Below, piece after piece: positions 10,436 to 19,663 of a stretch of DNA of 46,890 nucleotides. Made by a program: the position numbers and the translations under genes. Within the stretch, counting starts at the first letter, position 1. The number at the start of each line of letters is the position of its first letter. Origin of the DNA: Anaerolineae bacterium (GTDB taxonomy: Bacteria; Chloroflexota; Anaerolineae; B4-G1; SLSP01). The stretch is taken from positions 1 through 46,890 of the forward strand of contig JAFGFB010000243.1 in assembly GCA_016931315.1 (NCBI GenBank). The letters are read 5' to 3'. The notes beneath the pieces were generated by a model. The model saw nothing but the letters and a program-made list of their open reading frames with translations, was not told where the DNA came from and made no database searches.

Positions 10436-11017
10436 GTCTCATGGGGCGCTCGCTCTGGTGTGCGGCTTTTGGTATTGGCTTTGCTTCTGGGGGCATTGTT
10501 GTTTGTGGTGTTCCTGCATGACTGGATTGCCGACGTGTTGGTTGTACGCGGCGCTTATTATGTGTGGTTGCTGGGCCTGCTCCTGAGGAGCCGACCACAA
10601 ATGTTGTATTGGATGCTTCCCGTCATCTGTGGCGTTGGAATGGGGATGCTTGTGTTGATAGGAAGTTTGCGGCCCCGCGCGCGAATTTCTCCGCCACCGG
10701 TGGTTCTGGGACGCGCCGCCGAATGGCATGAATGGCTGGCTTGTGCCTCAAACCAGCCCTTTTTCAGAAAATACTTGCGCCGCAAACTGGAAAACCTGAC
10801 GCGCGAAACGCTACAACTGGAACAGCCACTGCCCTCTGCGTACGGCAGAGCGGTTGCTTCAGCTTCCTCAACGCCATTGCCGCCCGAGCTCCAAGGGCTG
10901 TTTGCGGCGCATTTGCCGTATTCAATTATGGATGAAGAAGACCCCGTTGGTCCCTGGAACCCAGAAGTTGTAGTAGAATACCTCGAATCCACGCTGGAGG
11001 GTAAAAATGACCATTGA
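10436..11017 (+). CDS. Membrane protein of the DUF4129/DUF58/MoxR cluster
   Basis: TM-rich N-terminus; immediately upstream of and overlapping the MoxR gene; positional counterpart of 7118-7777. Start approximate. Confidence 0.5.
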   Translation, partial: VSWGARSGVRLLVLALLLGALLFVVFLHDWIADVLVVRGAYYVWLLGLLLRSRPQMLYWMLPVICGVGMGMLVLIGSLRPRARISPPPVVLGRAAEWHEWLACASNQPFFRKYLRRKLENLTRETLQLEQPLPSAYGRAVASASSTPLPPELQGLFAAHLPYSIMDEEDPVGPWNPEVVVEYLESTLEGKNDH

Positions 11018-11972
11018 GATTACCGTTGTACAAAGCTGGAGCGCGCGCGTTCTGAGTGAAGTCGAAAAAGCCATCATCGGCAAACGCGAGCTTTTGGAGC
11101 GCTTGATGGCAGCCATTCTCTCTTCTGGCGGGCATGTATTGTTGGAAGACTACCCTGGCCTGGCGAAGACCCTCATCGCTTCCAGTTTTGCTACGGCTTT
11201 AGGGTTGGATTTCAAGCGCATTCAGTTCACGCCTGATTTGCTGCCCGGCGATATCACCGGGGGGTATGTCTATGACCGGAATACCAACCGTTTCGTCTTA
11301 CGGCAGGGACCGATTTTTGCCAACATCATTCTTGCGGACGAAATCAACCGCGCTTCCCCAAAGACACAATCGGCTTTGCTGGAGGCGATGCAGGAATATC
11401 AGGTGACGTTGGAGGGCGAAACTCTGCACTTGCCACAGCCTTTCCTGGTCATTGCCACTCAGAATCCCATCGAATACGAGGGCACGTTTCCTTTGCCGGA
11501 GGCGCAGCTCGACCGCTTTATCATGAAGCTCTCGGTGGGCTATCCCACAGTCGAAGAGGAACACGAGATTCTACAACGTCGCCGCATTCGTGGCAGCGAT
11601 GTGGTTCCCCTTCAGGCGGTAACAACGGCGAATGAGCTGCTTGAGATGCGGCAGCTTGTTGAACAGGTTCATGTAGATGCCGACGTGGAACGCTACATGG
11701 TTGAACTTGTGGCGATGACACGGAAGCACCGGCAGGTGGCAGTGGGCGCCAGCCCACGTGGTTCGCTGGCGCTGCTCAAACTTACGCGCGCGTGGGCAGC
11801 TATTCAAGGACGCGATTACGTCTTGCCCGATGACGTCAAGAGTTTTGTGCGACCGGCTCTAGGACACCGGCTGATTCTGGATCCTGAATTGTGGCTGCGA
11901 CGCGGCGCAACTGAGGATATGCTTGGCGAAGTATTGCGTCTCGTGCCGGTTCCTGTGCTCAAGGAGAAGTAA
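11007..11972 (+). CDS. MoxR-family AAA+ ATPase
   Basis: Walker A GHVLLEDYPGLAKT, IILADEINRASPKTQSALLEAMQE, FLVIATQNPIEYEGTFPLPEAQLDRF. Confidence 0.95.
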   Translation: MTIEITVVQSWSARVLSEVEKAIIGKRELLERLMAAILSSGGHVLLEDYPGLAKTLIASSFATALGLDFKRIQFTPDLLPGDITGGYVYDRNTNRFVLRQGPIFANIILADEINRASPKTQSALLEAMQEYQVTLEGETLHLPQPFLVIATQNPIEYEGTFPLPEAQLDRFIMKLSVGYPTVEEEHEILQRRRIRGSDVVPLQAVTTANELLEMRQLVEQVHVDADVERYMVELVAMTRKHRQVAVGASPRGSLALLKLTRAWAAIQGRDYVLPDDVKSFVRPALGHRLILDPELWLRRGATEDMLGEVLRLVPVPVLKEK

Positions 11973-11977
11973 ATCGC

Positions 11978-13258
11978 GTGTCAAGGCGCATTTTGTTGGG
12001 TCTTTTAGCCTATGGGCTTTTGCTACTGGGGCTGGCTTGGGTGAAGGGAAGTCTCATCATCCTGGCGTTGCCCTTATGGTTCTACCTGGGGATGGCGCTA
12101 TGGCGTTACCCGGTGCAGTCAACCCTGGTGATAACGCGCACGGTGAACCCGCCGATTGCTACGGAGGGTATGCCGGTCAGGGCAACACTCTCGTTGCAGA
12201 ACGCAGAAGCTCAGGCAGTGACTTTTTTGGTCGAGGCTCCTGTTCCCGCGACATTAGCGTTGCAGGATGGAGTCACGCGTTGTCTGGCGCTGTTGGCGCC
12301 ACAGGAGACTCTGGAATTGGTGCATGATTTCGGTGCGCGCCGTGGGCGTTTTGATTTCCCCGATGTCCAGGTAACCTTTGAAGAACCGCTGGGCTTATTT
12401 GAGAAAACTCTGGTGCTGCGGCTCAAGCCCCAGGTCCTTGTCTTGCCTCATTTGAAGGCGCTTCGTTCGATAGGCATTCGCCCCAGACGAACGTTAGGTT
12501 TCACTGGTCCCATTCCTGTCCGCCAGGGTGGAACTGGCGTGGATGTCTATGGCGTGCGTGAATATCAGCCCGGCGATCCTCCCCGTCGCATCAACTGGCG
12601 TGCAACTGCGCGCTACCACGACCGTGCTTTCACCACTGAGTTCGAGCAAGAGCGCATCACGGATGTGGGATTGATTCTTGATGTGCGGCGGCATACTGCC
12701 TTACAGTCAGGCTCGGAGACCTTGCTGGATCATGGCGTTCGTGCGACGGCAGCCCTGGCGGCGAGCTTGTTGCGGGATGGACATCGAGTTGGATTGTTGC
12801 TGTATGGGGAGGGCAATCAGTGGGTCATGCCGGGTTATGGATGTGTGCAACAGGCGCGCATTTTGCGCGCTTTGGCAGCAGCGGCTCCCGCTGAGAGTGG
12901 CTTTTTTGATAGCCTGAATTTTCTCTCGTCGCGAGCCTTCCCGCCACACTCGCAGCTGATTTTTGTTAGCCCTCTGGCACTGGACGATGCTGAGATGCTC
13001 TTCCGGTTGCGCGGGCGCGGCTACAGCGTTTGGGTGTTGAGCCTTGATGCGATTGCTGGTGAGGAGTCCATGAAAACTCCACCCTCACGTCTCGCGATTC
13101 GTTTGGCGCGGATTGAACGTGCTTTGTTGTTGCATCGTCTGCGGCAGAGCGGTATTATGATTGTAAATTGGTCCCCTGAAATGCCGCTGGAGGAGTGTTT
13201 ACTGGCCGTGACGGGACGCGCGGTTCAGGCTTTCACCGCTGTCGCGCGTTGGAAATGA
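11978..13258 (+). CDS. DUF58 domain-containing protein (copy 2)
   Basis: GVDVYGVREYQPGDPPRRINWRATARYHDRAFTTEFEQERITDVGLILDVR; closely parallels copy 1. Confidence 0.88.
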   Translation: MSRRILLGLLAYGLLLLGLAWVKGSLIILALPLWFYLGMALWRYPVQSTLVITRTVNPPIATEGMPVRATLSLQNAEAQAVTFLVEAPVPATLALQDGVTRCLALLAPQETLELVHDFGARRGRFDFPDVQVTFEEPLGLFEKTLVLRLKPQVLVLPHLKALRSIGIRPRRTLGFTGPIPVRQGGTGVDVYGVREYQPGDPPRRINWRATARYHDRAFTTEFEQERITDVGLILDVRRHTALQSGSETLLDHGVRATAALAASLLRDGHRVGLLLYGEGNQWVMPGYGCVQQARILRALAAAAPAESGFFDSLNFLSSRAFPPHSQLIFVSPLALDDAEMLFRLRGRGYSVWVLSLDAIAGEESMKTPPSRLAIRLARIERALLLHRLRQSGIMIVNWSPEMPLEECLLAVTGRAVQAFTAVARWK

Positions 13259-13304
13259 GACCTGCTGTTCACATTTGTGTTCTAGAAGAATTGGAGGTTT
13301 TATC

Positions 13305-15161
13305 ATGCCTGGAGGTTTTCATAATCGCGTTCTGCGGATTAATCTGACCACGGGAGATATCAGCGTGGAGGAGCCGGGAGAGGAGTTTTTCCGCACTTAC
13401 CTGGGGGGGTGGGGGATGATTGCGCATTATCTGCTCAAGGAATTACCGCGTGATGCGGATCCCTTTGGCCCAGAAAACCTGCTCATTTTTGCAGCTGGCG
13501 TGCTGACCGGGGCGCCTGCCGGTGGATCGGGACGGAATGCTGTTGGCGCTAAATCACCTTTGACCGGCGGCTTCGGTGAGTCGGACATGGGCGGTTATTG
13601 GGGAGCGGAGCTCAAACGTGCGGGTTGGGATGCCATCATCATCACCGGTAAGGCGGAGAAACCGACTTATATCTGGATCAAGGATGGGGCTGTGGAGCTG
13701 CGCGATGCCGGGCATTTGTGGGGGTGTGAGACGCTGGAGGTGGAGCGCACACTCCGTAGCGAACTGGAAGAGCCACGCTTGCGTGTGGCGCAATGCGGTC
13801 CTGCGGGTGAACGTTTGGCGCGGATGGCTTGTATCATCGGTGACGCGACTCGTGCCGCCGGGCGTACCGGTCTCGGCGCGGTGATGGGATCCAAGAACCT
13901 GAAGGCGGTGGTGGTTCGGGGAACTTCGGGTGTTGAGGTCGCCGACAAGGAGGCTGTGCGGAAGATTGCCAAATGGTTGAGCGACAATGTGCGCAATCTC
14001 TGGACTGCTGGAATGCAGGATTTTGGGACTTCAGGTGGATTGCAGTATTTGAGCACCATCGGAGGCTTACCTACGCGTAACTTCCAGGAAGGCAGTTTCG
14101 AGGGGGCGGAGAAAATTACCGGCAGCACCATGGCGGATACCATTCTTATCGCCAATGATACCTGCTATGCCTGCCCGGTCCGCTGCAAGCGCAAGGTAGA
14201 GGTCAAGGACCGTTTCCCTGTAACCCCAGAGTATGGCGGTCCGGAGTATGAAACCCTGGGGGCGTTTGGCTCGGTGTGTGGCATTGATGACCTGGAAGCC
14301 ATTGCCTATGCCAATCAGCTGTGCAATGCTTATGGGCTGGATACCATTTCTACCGGGATGACGATTGCCTGGGCGATGGAGTGTTTCGAGAGGGGGCTGC
14401 TCACACTGGAAGATACTGACGGATTGGAGCTGCATTTTGGCAATGCTGAAGCGATGCTCGCCCTGGTGAAAGCCATCGTCCAACGCAAGGGCTTTGGTGA
14501 TGTGCTTGCAGAAGGGGCGCTGCGGGCTGCGCGCTTTATCGGTCGCGATACAGAGCGCTATGTCGTGCATGTGAAAGGGCAGGAGTTCCCCATGCATGAG
14601 CCGCGAGTCAAATTCGCGCTGAATTTGGGTTATATAATCTCGCCTACGGGCGCGGATCATATGCACAACATGCACGATACCAGTTTCACCCAGAGTATTG
14701 AGGGCGTGCGTTCTCTGGGCATCCTTGAGCCCTTGCCTGCGGATTATTTGGGACCCGAGAAGGTGCGTTTGTTCAAGTATGAGGTGGACTGGCAGGTTTT
14801 CTGGAATTGTGTGGGTTTGTGCATGTTCATGCCTTATAGCAAGCTGCAGATTCGTGACCTGGTATCCGCGGTTACCGGTTGGGACGTCTCGCTTTTTGAG
14901 CTCGAAAAGGTGGGGGAACGGGCGCTGGCTTTGGCGCGGGTCTTCAATGCGCGCGAGGGCTTTACCCCGGCTGATGACGCACCCCATTGGCGGATCAGCA
15001 CGCCTTTTGAATCGGGTCCGACCGCGGGCGTGAAGGTGCCGGCAGAGGCGATGCGCGAAGCGCTCTTGCTTTACTATGATATGTGTTCATGGGATCGGAA
15101 CACCGGCGCGCCGATTCCCGCGAAGCTTCACGAGCTGGGTGTGGGGTGGGCAATTCAATGA
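13305..15161 (+). CDS. Aldehyde:ferredoxin oxidoreductase (AOR) family tungsten enzyme
   Basis: RVLRINLTTGDISVEEPGEEFFRTYLGGWG, GRTGLGAVMGSKNLKAVVVRG, CYACPVRCKRKV cluster motif. Confidence 0.93.
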   Translation: MPGGFHNRVLRINLTTGDISVEEPGEEFFRTYLGGWGMIAHYLLKELPRDADPFGPENLLIFAAGVLTGAPAGGSGRNAVGAKSPLTGGFGESDMGGYWGAELKRAGWDAIIITGKAEKPTYIWIKDGAVELRDAGHLWGCETLEVERTLRSELEEPRLRVAQCGPAGERLARMACIIGDATRAAGRTGLGAVMGSKNLKAVVVRGTSGVEVADKEAVRKIAKWLSDNVRNLWTAGMQDFGTSGGLQYLSTIGGLPTRNFQEGSFEGAEKITGSTMADTILIANDTCYACPVRCKRKVEVKDRFPVTPEYGGPEYETLGAFGSVCGIDDLEAIAYANQLCNAYGLDTISTGMTIAWAMECFERGLLTLEDTDGLELHFGNAEAMLALVKAIVQRKGFGDVLAEGALRAARFIGRDTERYVVHVKGQEFPMHEPRVKFALNLGYIISPTGADHMHNMHDTSFTQSIEGVRSLGILEPLPADYLGPEKVRLFKYEVDWQVFWNCVGLCMFMPYSKLQIRDLVSAVTGWDVSLFELEKVGERALALARVFNAREGFTPADDAPHWRISTPFESGPTAGVKVPAEAMREALLLYYDMCSWDRNTGAPIPAKLHELGVGWAIQ

Positions 15162-15712
15162 CCATTTCAGTGATGTTTTCAACAGCACAGGTGTTCAGAT
15201 TCCCAACCGCCTTTGGGGAAATGTGCCTTGCATGGGAGGGGACTTCAACAGAGCCTCATGTGATGCGGATTTTTCTGCCCAAGGATGCTGATGCCGTGGA
15301 AGCACTATCTTCCCCTATCATACCTCCCGCCATTGCTGATTTAGGGGCGCGAATTCAGGCTTTTCTCACCGGAGAAGCGCCTGTATTTGACCTGGGCATG
15401 CTGGCGCTTGAGCGTTGTCGTGATTTTCAGCGACGTGTGCTGCTGGCTGAAGCGGCAATCCCACGGGGTTGGGTCAGTACCTACGGACGCATTGCAGCGC
15501 ATCTGGAAGCGCCAACCGCCTCTCGAGCCGTGGGCAATGCATTGGCACAGAATCCCTTTCCTATCGTGATCCCCTGTCACCGGGCAGTTCGGGCGAATGG
15601 GGCGTTGGGGGGGTATCAGGGCGGATTGACGCTCAAGCATACATTGCTAACCGCTGAGGGGGTAGCATTCGATGCCTCTGGGCGGGTTTTATTGGAGCGA
15701 GTCTGGTATTGA
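15158..15712 (+). CDS. Methylated-DNA-[protein]-cysteine S-methyltransferase (Ogt-like)
   Basis: IPRGWVSTYGRIA, SRAVGNALAQNPFPIVIPCHRAVRANGALGGYQGG (PCHR active site); ATGA overlap with the AOR gene. Confidence 0.9.
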   Translation: MTISVMFSTAQVFRFPTAFGEMCLAWEGTSTEPHVMRIFLPKDADAVEALSSPIIPPAIADLGARIQAFLTGEAPVFDLGMLALERCRDFQRRVLLAEAAIPRGWVSTYGRIAAHLEAPTASRAVGNALAQNPFPIVIPCHRAVRANGALGGYQGGLTLKHTLLTAEGVAFDASGRVLLERVWY

Positions 15713-15747
15713 ATCTGTGATCTCAATATTGTGTTGGGGGTATTTAT

Positions 15748-16896
15748 ATGGATGACGCATGTGTCAAGACTGAGTTCGCGCCGGCGGAGCGGGTGACCCC
15801 AGAACAACTTCAGCAGCAGATGGCAACCTTTAGCCAGCGGGCGCAGTTGCGTGAGGTTCTGGATGCGATGCCGGTGGCGGTGATGGTGCTCAATTCATGG
15901 CGCCAGATTATCTACGGCAACACGCCAATGTTGCGCTTTGTTGGAGCTAAAGCTCTAAGTGATGTTTTGGGATTGCGTCCTGGCGAGACCTTGTATTGCA
16001 TTCACGCTTTTGAGAACGTGGGTGGTTGTGGAACCACGCGCTTTTGCCGTGAGTGTGGCGCGGTGCGGGCAATTCAATCTTCGCTGCTTGGGGAATACTC
16101 TGTTGAGGAGTGTTCCATCGCTCGGCGCCGGCATGGGGTGGTGGACGCGTTGGATTTACGGGTTTGGGCCACACCTTTGCAGATAGGGGATGAGGAGTTT
16201 GTTATCTTTTCACTGATGGATATCGGTCACGAGCGTCGCAGGCAGGCGCTCGAACGCATCTTTTTCCATGATATTCTCAACACGGCTGCTGCGTTGCAGA
16301 GTGCCTCGGAATTCATGCTCTTGGATGATGGCAAGCAGGTTCGCGATATTGTGAATCTTATCTACGCCTCGACGCAGAGTCTGGTGCAGGAGATTCGAAC
16401 GCAGCGTGATTTGCTGGCTGCCGAGAACGGCTCCCTGCAAGTAAACTGGCAAGTTGTTGACACACTGCCGTTGCTGAAGCAGTTGTTTGAGCTTTATCGT
16501 CATCATCCCGCCGCTAAGGATTGTGTTTTGTGCATAGCACCGGAGGCTGAAGCTGTGCGCTTCGAGAGTGATCCGACGTTGCTGGGACGCGTCTTGGGAA
16601 ATATGCTGAAGAACGCGATGGAAGCTTCAGCGCCTGGTGACTGTGTGACGCTGAGTTGTGGACGCTTGAACTCGAGGGTGTTTTTCACGGTGCATAATTC
16701 AGGAGCCATGCCGGAGTCCGTGCAGTTGCAAGTCTTTCAGCGTTCTTTTTCTACCAAGGGACCTGGGCGTGGGTTGGGGACCTACAGTATGAGGTTGTTG
16801 AGTGAGCGTTACCTCAATGGCAAGGTGACTTTTGAGTCCTCTCCAGAAAAAGGGACAACATTCATTGCGACTTATCTCCTGCGGCCCGAGTTATAA
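15748..16896 (+). CDS. PAS-domain sensor histidine kinase with a Cys-rich motif
   Basis: H-box IFFHDILNTAAALQS, N-box NMLKNAMEAS, STKGPGRGLGTYSMRLL ATP lid; N-terminal CIHAFENVGGCGTTRFCRECGAV. Confidence 0.85.
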   Translation: MDDACVKTEFAPAERVTPEQLQQQMATFSQRAQLREVLDAMPVAVMVLNSWRQIIYGNTPMLRFVGAKALSDVLGLRPGETLYCIHAFENVGGCGTTRFCRECGAVRAIQSSLLGEYSVEECSIARRRHGVVDALDLRVWATPLQIGDEEFVIFSLMDIGHERRRQALERIFFHDILNTAAALQSASEFMLLDDGKQVRDIVNLIYASTQSLVQEIRTQRDLLAAENGSLQVNWQVVDTLPLLKQLFELYRHHPAAKDCVLCIAPEAEAVRFESDPTLLGRVLGNMLKNAMEASAPGDCVTLSCGRLNSRVFFTVHNSGAMPESVQLQVFQRSFSTKGPGRGLGTYSMRLLSERYLNGKVTFESSPEKGTTFIATYLLRPEL

Positions 16897-16931
16897 CTTG
16901 TTCATCTGACTTTTTTCGACCCTGAAGGTGC

Positions 16932-16971
16932 GATTGGGCGCGCACAGTGCGTGTGCTGTGCGCGCCCAATC
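16932..16971. terminator. Bidirectional terminator-like hairpin between convergent genes
   Basis: GATTGGGCGCGCACAG-tgcgtgtg-CTGTGCGCGCCCAATC, 16-bp perfect arms. Confidence 0.75.
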
Positions 16972-16996
16972 CAGGTCTTCTTCGCGGGCACTTTTG

Positions 16997-17344
16997 CTAG
17001 ATAAAGACTCCCAACAGCAGTAGCCCCGCTTGCACGGCGAGTGTGCGCGCGAACATGCGCCATGATTGCCGTGTATTGAAATGCTCGCGATGATATTCTG
17101 CCCCTCCGATAGCTACTATTACCGCGATGATGCCTAAAGGCAGCACCAGCACTTGCCGGATGCCGATTGCTGTTTGGGTCGCCCGTGAATAGAAGCCACC
17201 ATCTGCCCAAAACGCTGCATAGACGCGCATTAGCACATCCAGAAGGACCGTGATGGTGAGAAGGGTCAGCCCTATGGTGAGTAGCCATAATCCCAGGGTG
17301 AGTATCGCTGCCCGAATTCTCTGTGCCTTGGTTGTGTTGGTCAT
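16997..17344 (-). CDS. Small membrane protein resembling the anti-sigma factor membrane domain
   Basis: Three or more TM segments; C-terminus IGGAEYHREHFNTRQSWRMFARTLAVQAGLLLLGVFI parallels the C-terminus of the 19664-20446 product. Confidence 0.65.
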   Translation of the reverse strand: MTNTTKAQRIRAAILTLGLWLLTIGLTLLTITVLLDVLMRVYAAFWADGGFYSRATQTAIGIRQVLVLPLGIIAVIVAIGGAEYHREHFNTRQSWRMFARTLAVQAGLLLLGVFI

Positions 17345-17391
17345 GGTTCACTTTCTCCTTATTGATTCATTCTCAAAATCTGCCACTGCTC

Positions 17392-19500
17392 TTATCTTGA
17401 TTCTCCCAGGCAGCGCAATGGCAACCAGACCGGAGTTCCCATCACCGGGCTGTGAATCGCTGTGCCTAAATACGGTGAGGGGTCAAGGAAGGTGTTCGGG
17501 TCCCGAGCGTCGGTGGGGTCTTTGTCGGAAAGTACATGATAAGGGAAGCTTCCATCCGCATGAAGTGGTTCAGCCACACCGAAAGTGGCATGGGGCCAGA
17601 TGGCCATCGCCCCCCCGTGTGCTGTTCCCTGATAGCCCAGCAATTGCCCCTTCTTCACGGGGATTCCCTCCGAGCCGGGTGGAAACTCTGCCGCGACATA
17701 GGACTCATTTCCCCAGGCTGGCGCCATTCCGGCGTAATACGTCCACACCTTTTGCCCGGGACGTACAGGATCATCATGGAGAATCGCGATCGCGTCGCGC
17801 CAGTCAGCGGGGCGCATGAGCATGCCATCAGCAACTGCATAAACAGGAACATTGCCCTCGAAGCCTTCTCCCATGAAGAGCAGGCTCTGGGTGAGCCACC
17901 ATACTCCCATATCAGCGCGGGTCGGCAACTGCCAGGGGGCATCAGGGCACGCTGTGAGGGTGGCGGTGGGATGCAGGCTCACGTCGCGTGGTCTGAAAAT
18001 GACACTTTCGCCCGCCCAACCATCGGCGACGTAGTTTGTGAAAATGGTATCAAGCATTTCCGGGGTCCAGCGCTCAGTGTAGACGGGATAGCCCATAAAG
18101 TGGTGTATAAGGATCATGGGGTATTCCTGAGCGCGGATGCTTTCCAGAAATGAGGTCTGATCCCACAATCCGGCATTTGCAAGCTGCGTGATTTCAAAAG
18201 GCTGAATGTGGAGTGGTTTGTCGTTGAGGCTAAGCAGTCCCATGAACTCATCCGCAAGTATCGGAGCTTTAATTTGCCTGACTTCCCAAAACAGGTCTTC
18301 CAGGCGCGCTTCGTGTATTCGACGGGCCTTGACGTCTTGTACGGAACCCTGAAGGGTATTGCGCATGAGAAAACCCAGTTGAATGGTCAATAGTATCATA
18401 GCTCCATTACGGACGGCAAATTTTACCGCCGGTAAACGCTCGCTCAAAGCGCCCATGTTGCCCGCCATGTACAGGCCGGCCATTAAGCTAAGCGCTGCGG
18501 CTAGTTCCAATAGATAGTTGATATTGGAGCCAATCTTGCCGATGGTGAGTGCGGAGATGGTTGCTCCCAAGACATAGGCGCCTGCCAACACCCAGGCAGA
18601 GCAGCTGGTTGAGGACGTTTCTTTGCGCGTAGCCAGGAGTGTCCAGGTGGTCCATCCCAGGCCGACCACACCTAAACCCAGTAAAATTGGTAAGGTGCTC
18701 CGCACATCACGCCAGTGATTCAGTAAATTATCCATTTTGAAGGGGTTGACATTAGCGGTTACAATGTTGAAGAAGAAGCCGCCCTGGCTCAGGATATTTA
18801 GTACCAGGAATAGCACTAAGCCGACACCGCCAATGATGCCGGCTATGGCTGCCGCGCGGCGCCAACCATAGCGGCGCCACATCCAGGCGCATGCGGCGAG
18901 GGGGGCTGCCAGCCCATAGGATTGTCGCGTATAAATGGCTGCTACAAGTAGCAATGACCCCAGGATCAAGCCCTGACGTGTTTGACCGCGGCGTGCAAGT
19001 ACTGCTAATCCGCCCATGCTCAGCGCCAATGCGAGCAAATCTACTCGCGCCAGTGAAGACCAGCTGCCGACATAGGGGATGGCAAGAAAGAGCACTCCTG
19101 CGGCGCGCCCCGCGGCACGGTCTTCAGTGAGCGTTTGCACGATGCGATTGATGAATAGCGCTGTAGCTAGCGCGCCTAGCGTCGAGATCAACCTCCCCGT
19201 CCAAAGCTCCGATCCAAATAGCGCTACCAGTGGTGCCCATACCAGCGGATATAGCGGTGGATAGTTGGAAATCGTATACGGCGGCGTGGAGAGATCATTG
19301 CGGTAGATGTTTTGTCCTGCCCCGAGGCGCATAGCCTGATCTAGCAGCGGAGCCTCGCCGTAATCCAGGGGGTACCGGTAGAATACCGCGAGACTTTTCT
19401 GCCCAATGAAGATCAAAACTGCGACTATGGCGAAGATAGTCAGGATAATCTTGAGCGCCTCTTCGAGATAGGGCCCATAGGCGACAAAAATCTTTTTCAT
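17392..19500 (-). CDS. GT-C type glycosyltransferase-like membrane protein with a C-terminal M23-like domain
   Basis: Polytopic N-terminal portion of ArnT/PMT style (FYRYPLDYGEAPLLDQAMRLGAGQNIYR..YPPLYPLVWAPLVALFG) and a soluble tail PVYAVADGMLMRP...VKKGQLLGYQGT... Confidence 0.7.
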   Translation of the reverse strand: MKKIFVAYGPYLEEALKIILTIFAIVAVLIFIGQKSLAVFYRYPLDYGEAPLLDQAMRLGAGQNIYRNDLSTPPYTISNYPPLYPLVWAPLVALFGSELWTGRLISTLGALATALFINRIVQTLTEDRAAGRAAGVLFLAIPYVGSWSSLARVDLLALALSMGGLAVLARRGQTRQGLILGSLLLVAAIYTRQSYGLAAPLAACAWMWRRYGWRRAAAIAGIIGGVGLVLFLVLNILSQGGFFFNIVTANVNPFKMDNLLNHWRDVRSTLPILLGLGVVGLGWTTWTLLATRKETSSTSCSAWVLAGAYVLGATISALTIGKIGSNINYLLELAAALSLMAGLYMAGNMGALSERLPAVKFAVRNGAMILLTIQLGFLMRNTLQGSVQDVKARRIHEARLEDLFWEVRQIKAPILADEFMGLLSLNDKPLHIQPFEITQLANAGLWDQTSFLESIRAQEYPMILIHHFMGYPVYTERWTPEMLDTIFTNYVADGWAGESVIFRPRDVSLHPTATLTACPDAPWQLPTRADMGVWWLTQSLLFMGEGFEGNVPVYAVADGMLMRPADWRDAIAILHDDPVRPGQKVWTYYAGMAPAWGNESYVAAEFPPGSEGIPVKKGQLLGYQGTAHGGAMAIWPHATFGVAEPLHADGSFPYHVLSDKDPTDARDPNTFLDPSPYLGTAIHSPVMGTPVWLPLRCLGESR

Positions 19501-19663
19501 ATCATGCTCCTGTAGAAGATATGCCCAGGCTTAAGGGTCGATAAAAGTATAACTTCCCGAATCTTGCCGTGTTTTTCCAGTAAAAACGGGAACTTATAGA
19601 TTTACGCGCCCTAAGACACGAGTTGAAAGCAATACGTGGTTTGAAGGGTCGTACAGCACGGTC

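Noticed and set aside
13667-14987. Long antisense ORFs opposite the AOR gene (162 and 306 aa)
   Set aside because: They mirror a clear AOR-family CDS and show no recognisable protein features; shadow ORFs of GC-rich coding sequence.
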